Assembly (NCBI GenBank): GCA_023381995.1
Contig: JAMCVD010000024.1
Coordinates: forward strand, 1 to 48,396
Origin: Deltaproteobacteria bacterium
GTDB lineage: Bacteria > JAMCPX01
Direction of reading: 5' to 3'
Length of the DNA: 48,396 bases
In this document: positions 45,893 through 48,396 of the stretch, piece after piece
Numbering within the stretch: position 1 is the first letter of the stretch
Layout of the letters: each line of letters begins with the position of its first letter
Notes under the pieces: generated by a model
What the model was told of the DNA's origin: nothing
Seen by the model: only the letters and a program-made list of their open reading frames with translations
Database searches by the model: none
Position numbers and translations under genes: made by a program

Positions 45893-47200
45893 GTGAAACT
45901 CGCCATTATAGGAACGGGGTATGTCGGACTTGTCACGGGCACGTGCTTTGCCGACAGCGGTAACGACGTCGTGTGTATGGACATCGACAGGGAGAAGATC
46001 GATGCCCTGCGGAAGGGTGCTGTTCCCCTCTACGAGCCGGGCCTGAAGGAGCTCATCCATAAGAACCATAGAGAGGGTAGGCTCGGCTTTACGACGGACA
46101 TTGGGAAGGCCGTTCGGGGCTCGAAGATCATATTCATCGCCGTGGGGACCCCACCGGACAGGAACGGCGCCACCGATCTCAGGGGCATAAAGGCGGTCGC
46201 ACGGGACATCGGCAGACACATGAACGAGTACAAGATCGTCGTGACGAAGAGCACCGTCCCCGTGGGGACGTCCGACCTGATCCGCACGATCGTATCAAGG
46301 GAGACGGACATCCGGTTCGATATCGCATCGAACCCGGAGTTTTTGAAGGAGGGTGCGGCCATAGACGATTTTATGAAGCCCGACCGTGTTGTTATCGGCG
46401 TGGACAGCGAAAAGACGGGGGAGGTGCTGAGGTCGCTGTACGAGCCCTTCACCCGCACCGGGAACCCCATCATCGTTACGGACATACGCAGCTCGGAGAT
46501 GATAAAGTATGCGGCCAACGCCATGCTTGCGACGAAGATATCCTTCATAAACGAGTTCGCAAACCTGTGTACCGTCATGGGTGCGGACATCGACGACGTG
46601 AGGAAGGGCATAGGCTACGACAACCGCATAGGGCATCTCTTCCTGTTTCCCGGGGTGGGGTACGGGGGCTCCTGCTTTCCCAAGGACGTCAAGAGTATAA
46701 TCCACGATGCCGGACGGCACGGATATGCAATGGAGCTGCTCTCGGCAGTGGACCGTGTGAACGACAATCAGAAGGCGCTGATGCCGGCCGTGATAAAAAG
46801 ACATTTCAACGGTAGGCTCAGGGGGAGACGACTTGCGGTATGGGGGCTTGCGTTCAAGCCCAAGACGGACGATATACGGGAGGCGCCCTCCATCGTTATC
46901 ATCAATGCACTGCTGAAGGCCGGTGCCGGCATCATCGCGCACGACCCGGAGGCGATGCGGAACATAAAGGCCGTGTTCGGCAGGAAGATCGGGTACGCGG
47001 ACGATATGTACGGCGCCCTCAAGAACGTGGACGGACTTGTCCTCGTTACGGAGTGGAACGAGTACCGCAAGCCGGACCTTGACAGGATGGCGAGGCTGAT
47101 GAAGGGGAGGGTGGTCTTCGATGGCAGGAACATATTCGACAGACGCCAGCTCCTGGACGTGGGTTTTCAATACTACGGCATAGGAAGGCGGACGGGATGA
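45893..47200 (+). CDS. ugd: UDP-glucose 6-dehydrogenase
   Basis: GTG start with [50 protein letters not shown]. Confidence 0.95.
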   Translation: MKLAIIGTGYVGLVTGTCFADSGNDVVCMDIDREKIDALRKGAVPLYEPGLKELIHKNHREGRLGFTTDIGKAVRGSKIIFIAVGTPPDRNGATDLRGIKAVARDIGRHMNEYKIVVTKSTVPVGTSDLIRTIVSRETDIRFDIASNPEFLKEGAAIDDFMKPDRVVIGVDSEKTGEVLRSLYEPFTRTGNPIIVTDIRSSEMIKYAANAMLATKISFINEFANLCTVMGADIDDVRKGIGYDNRIGHLFLFPGVGYGGSCFPKDVKSIIHDAGRHGYAMELLSAVDRVNDNQKALMPAVIKRHFNGRLRGRRLAVWGLAFKPKTDDIREAPSIVIINALLKAGAGIIAHDPEAMRNIKAVFGRKIGYADDMYGALKNVDGLVLVTEWNEYRKPDLDRMARLMKGRVVFDGRNIFDRRQLLDVGFQYYGIGRRTG

Positions 47201-48132
47201 ACAGGAGGGTCGTGATAACGGGCGGCGCCGGCTTTATAGGCTCGCACCTGTGCGAATATTTTCTCGGGAAGTCGTACGACGTGCTCTGCGTGGACAATCT
47301 CTTGACCGGCTCCATGGACAACATATCGCACCTGTCCGGTGTAAAAGGGTTTGTCTTCATGAACCATGACATAACGAACGATCTGCAGGTGCCTGGCAGG
47401 GTCGACTATGTGCTCAACTTCGCCTCGCCGGCAAGCCCGGTCGACTACCTTGAGCACCCCATAGAGACGCTCAAGGTCGGCTCATTCGGCACGCACACGT
47501 CCATAGGCCTTGCAAAAGAAAAGGGTGCGAGGTACTTCCTCGCCTCGACCTCCGAGGTGTACGGCGACCCGCTCGTCAACCCACAGCCCGAGACATACTG
47601 GGGGAACGTCAACTCCGTGGGACCGCGCAGCGTCTATGACGAGGCCAAGCGATTCGCCGAGGCGATGACGATAGGGTACCATAGGTTCCATAAGGTGGAC
47701 GTAAGGATCGTAAGGATCTTCAACACGTACGGCCCGCGTATGCGTCTCAACGACGGCCGCGTTGTCCCCAATTTCGTTATGCAGGCGCTTCACAACGAGC
47801 CCCTGACCGTGTACGGCGACGGCTCGCAGACAAGGAGCTTCTGCTATGTCTCCGACCTTGTCGAAGGCATATACAGGCTCCTGGTGTCCGACTATGTTGG
47901 TCCGGTGAACCTCGGCAACCCGGAGGAATGGAAGATCATCGACTTTGCACGGCATATCATAGCTCTTTCCGGCTCCAGGAGCACGATCGCGTACAAGCCC
48001 TTGCCGCAGGATGATCCGAAGCAGAGGAGGCCGGACATAGCGCTCGCAAAGAGGCTGCTCGCCTGGGAACCGAAGGTCGGGCTGGACGAGGGCCTGAGAA
48101 AAACGATGGGCCATTTCCTGAAACAGAGATAA
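47197..48132 (+). CDS. uxs: UDP-glucuronate decarboxylase (UDP-xylose synthase) family
   Basis: [62 protein letters not shown] overlap with ugd. Confidence 0.9.
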   Translation: MNRRVVITGGAGFIGSHLCEYFLGKSYDVLCVDNLLTGSMDNISHLSGVKGFVFMNHDITNDLQVPGRVDYVLNFASPASPVDYLEHPIETLKVGSFGTHTSIGLAKEKGARYFLASTSEVYGDPLVNPQPETYWGNVNSVGPRSVYDEAKRFAEAMTIGYHRFHKVDVRIVRIFNTYGPRMRLNDGRVVPNFVMQALHNEPLTVYGDGSQTRSFCYVSDLVEGIYRLLVSDYVGPVNLGNPEEWKIIDFARHIIALSGSRSTIAYKPLPQDDPKQRRPDIALAKRLLAWEPKVGLDEGLRKTMGHFLKQR

Positions 48133-48201
48133 GCTCCTTTTCGGGTTATGGTTGAAAGTACATATCAACCCGTATTCTCCAAATAAGAATGAAAATTTGT
48201 A

Positions 48202-48230
48202 TTGGGAAAACTCCTTTTCTCCTCTATAAT
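48202..48230 (+). promoter_or_regulatory. Candidate outward promoter at the right edge
   Basis: TTGGGA - 17 bp - TATAAT. Confidence 0.35.
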
Positions 48231-48238
48231 GGAGGCAT

Positions 48239-48396
48239 GTCAAGCGACATCGAAAAGTGTAACAAAAAGCGACACGAAAAGTGTACCACCCGAGCCATTA
48301 AAAACTCCCTTTTCTCCTGATTTCACCCCATGCCAGGGTATCAACCACCTCCCGATCGTTTGGCAATGAGGCTTTTAGAAAGCCGTTTTTCGACTT
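48239..48396. mobile_element. Probable end of an IS21-family-like insertion sequence, truncated by the window
   Basis: TGTCA followed by repeated GCGACATCGAAAAGTGTA (48244-48261) and GCGACACGAAAAGTGTA (48269-48285), like the multiple terminal repeats of IS21-family elements. Confidence 0.5.

Noticed and set aside
46295-47170. 291-aa minus-strand ORF antisense to ugd
   Set aside because: No domain; antisense shadow of a well-conserved gene.

Overview
Bacterial chromosomal window with no rRNA, tRNA or CRISPR seen. Contents, left to right: a short repeat element; a TetR regulator with two tandem acyl-CoA dehydrogenases; a leftward block (lpxC, HIT protein, DUF502, PilZ, YjbQ, lipoprotein, feoA); a hyaluronan/chitin-synthase-like GT2; a hybrid histidine kinase with a REC-REC-HD-GYP regulator; a collagen-like/beta-propeller lipoprotein; a CaCA-type exchanger coupled to hppA; fmt; an octaheme cytochrome c; zapB/zapA/fau/rny; asnB and a GT2; a second copy of the repeat element; an island of four B12-binding-type radical SAM proteins with two large membrane (GT-C-like) proteins carrying C-terminal SLBB repeats; a FadL/OmpP1 porin; an ASKHA/2Fe-2S corrinoid-activation-type protein; a lipoprotein; a dTDP-rhamnose/UDP-xylose nucleotide-sugar cluster (rmlA, C, B, D, ugd, uxs); and an IS21-like end at the right edge. 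The strongest candidates for something undescribed are (i) the GT-C/SLBB fusion pair bracketing radical SAM genes at about 27.3-38.4 kb and (ii) a MITE-like element present as a 240-bp copy and a 123-bp internally deleted copy, with imperfect TIRs and near-perfect 8-bp direct repeats. Other points: two of three receiver domains in the signalling pair have Asp-to-Asn at the phosphoacceptor; the tandem acyl-CoA dehydrogenases place the catalytic Glu at different positions; an unlisted 45-aa small membrane ORF; a Fur-box-like site at feoA; and an SD-overlapping hairpin in front of the octaheme cytochrome. All assignments were made by eye from sequence motifs, with no database search.
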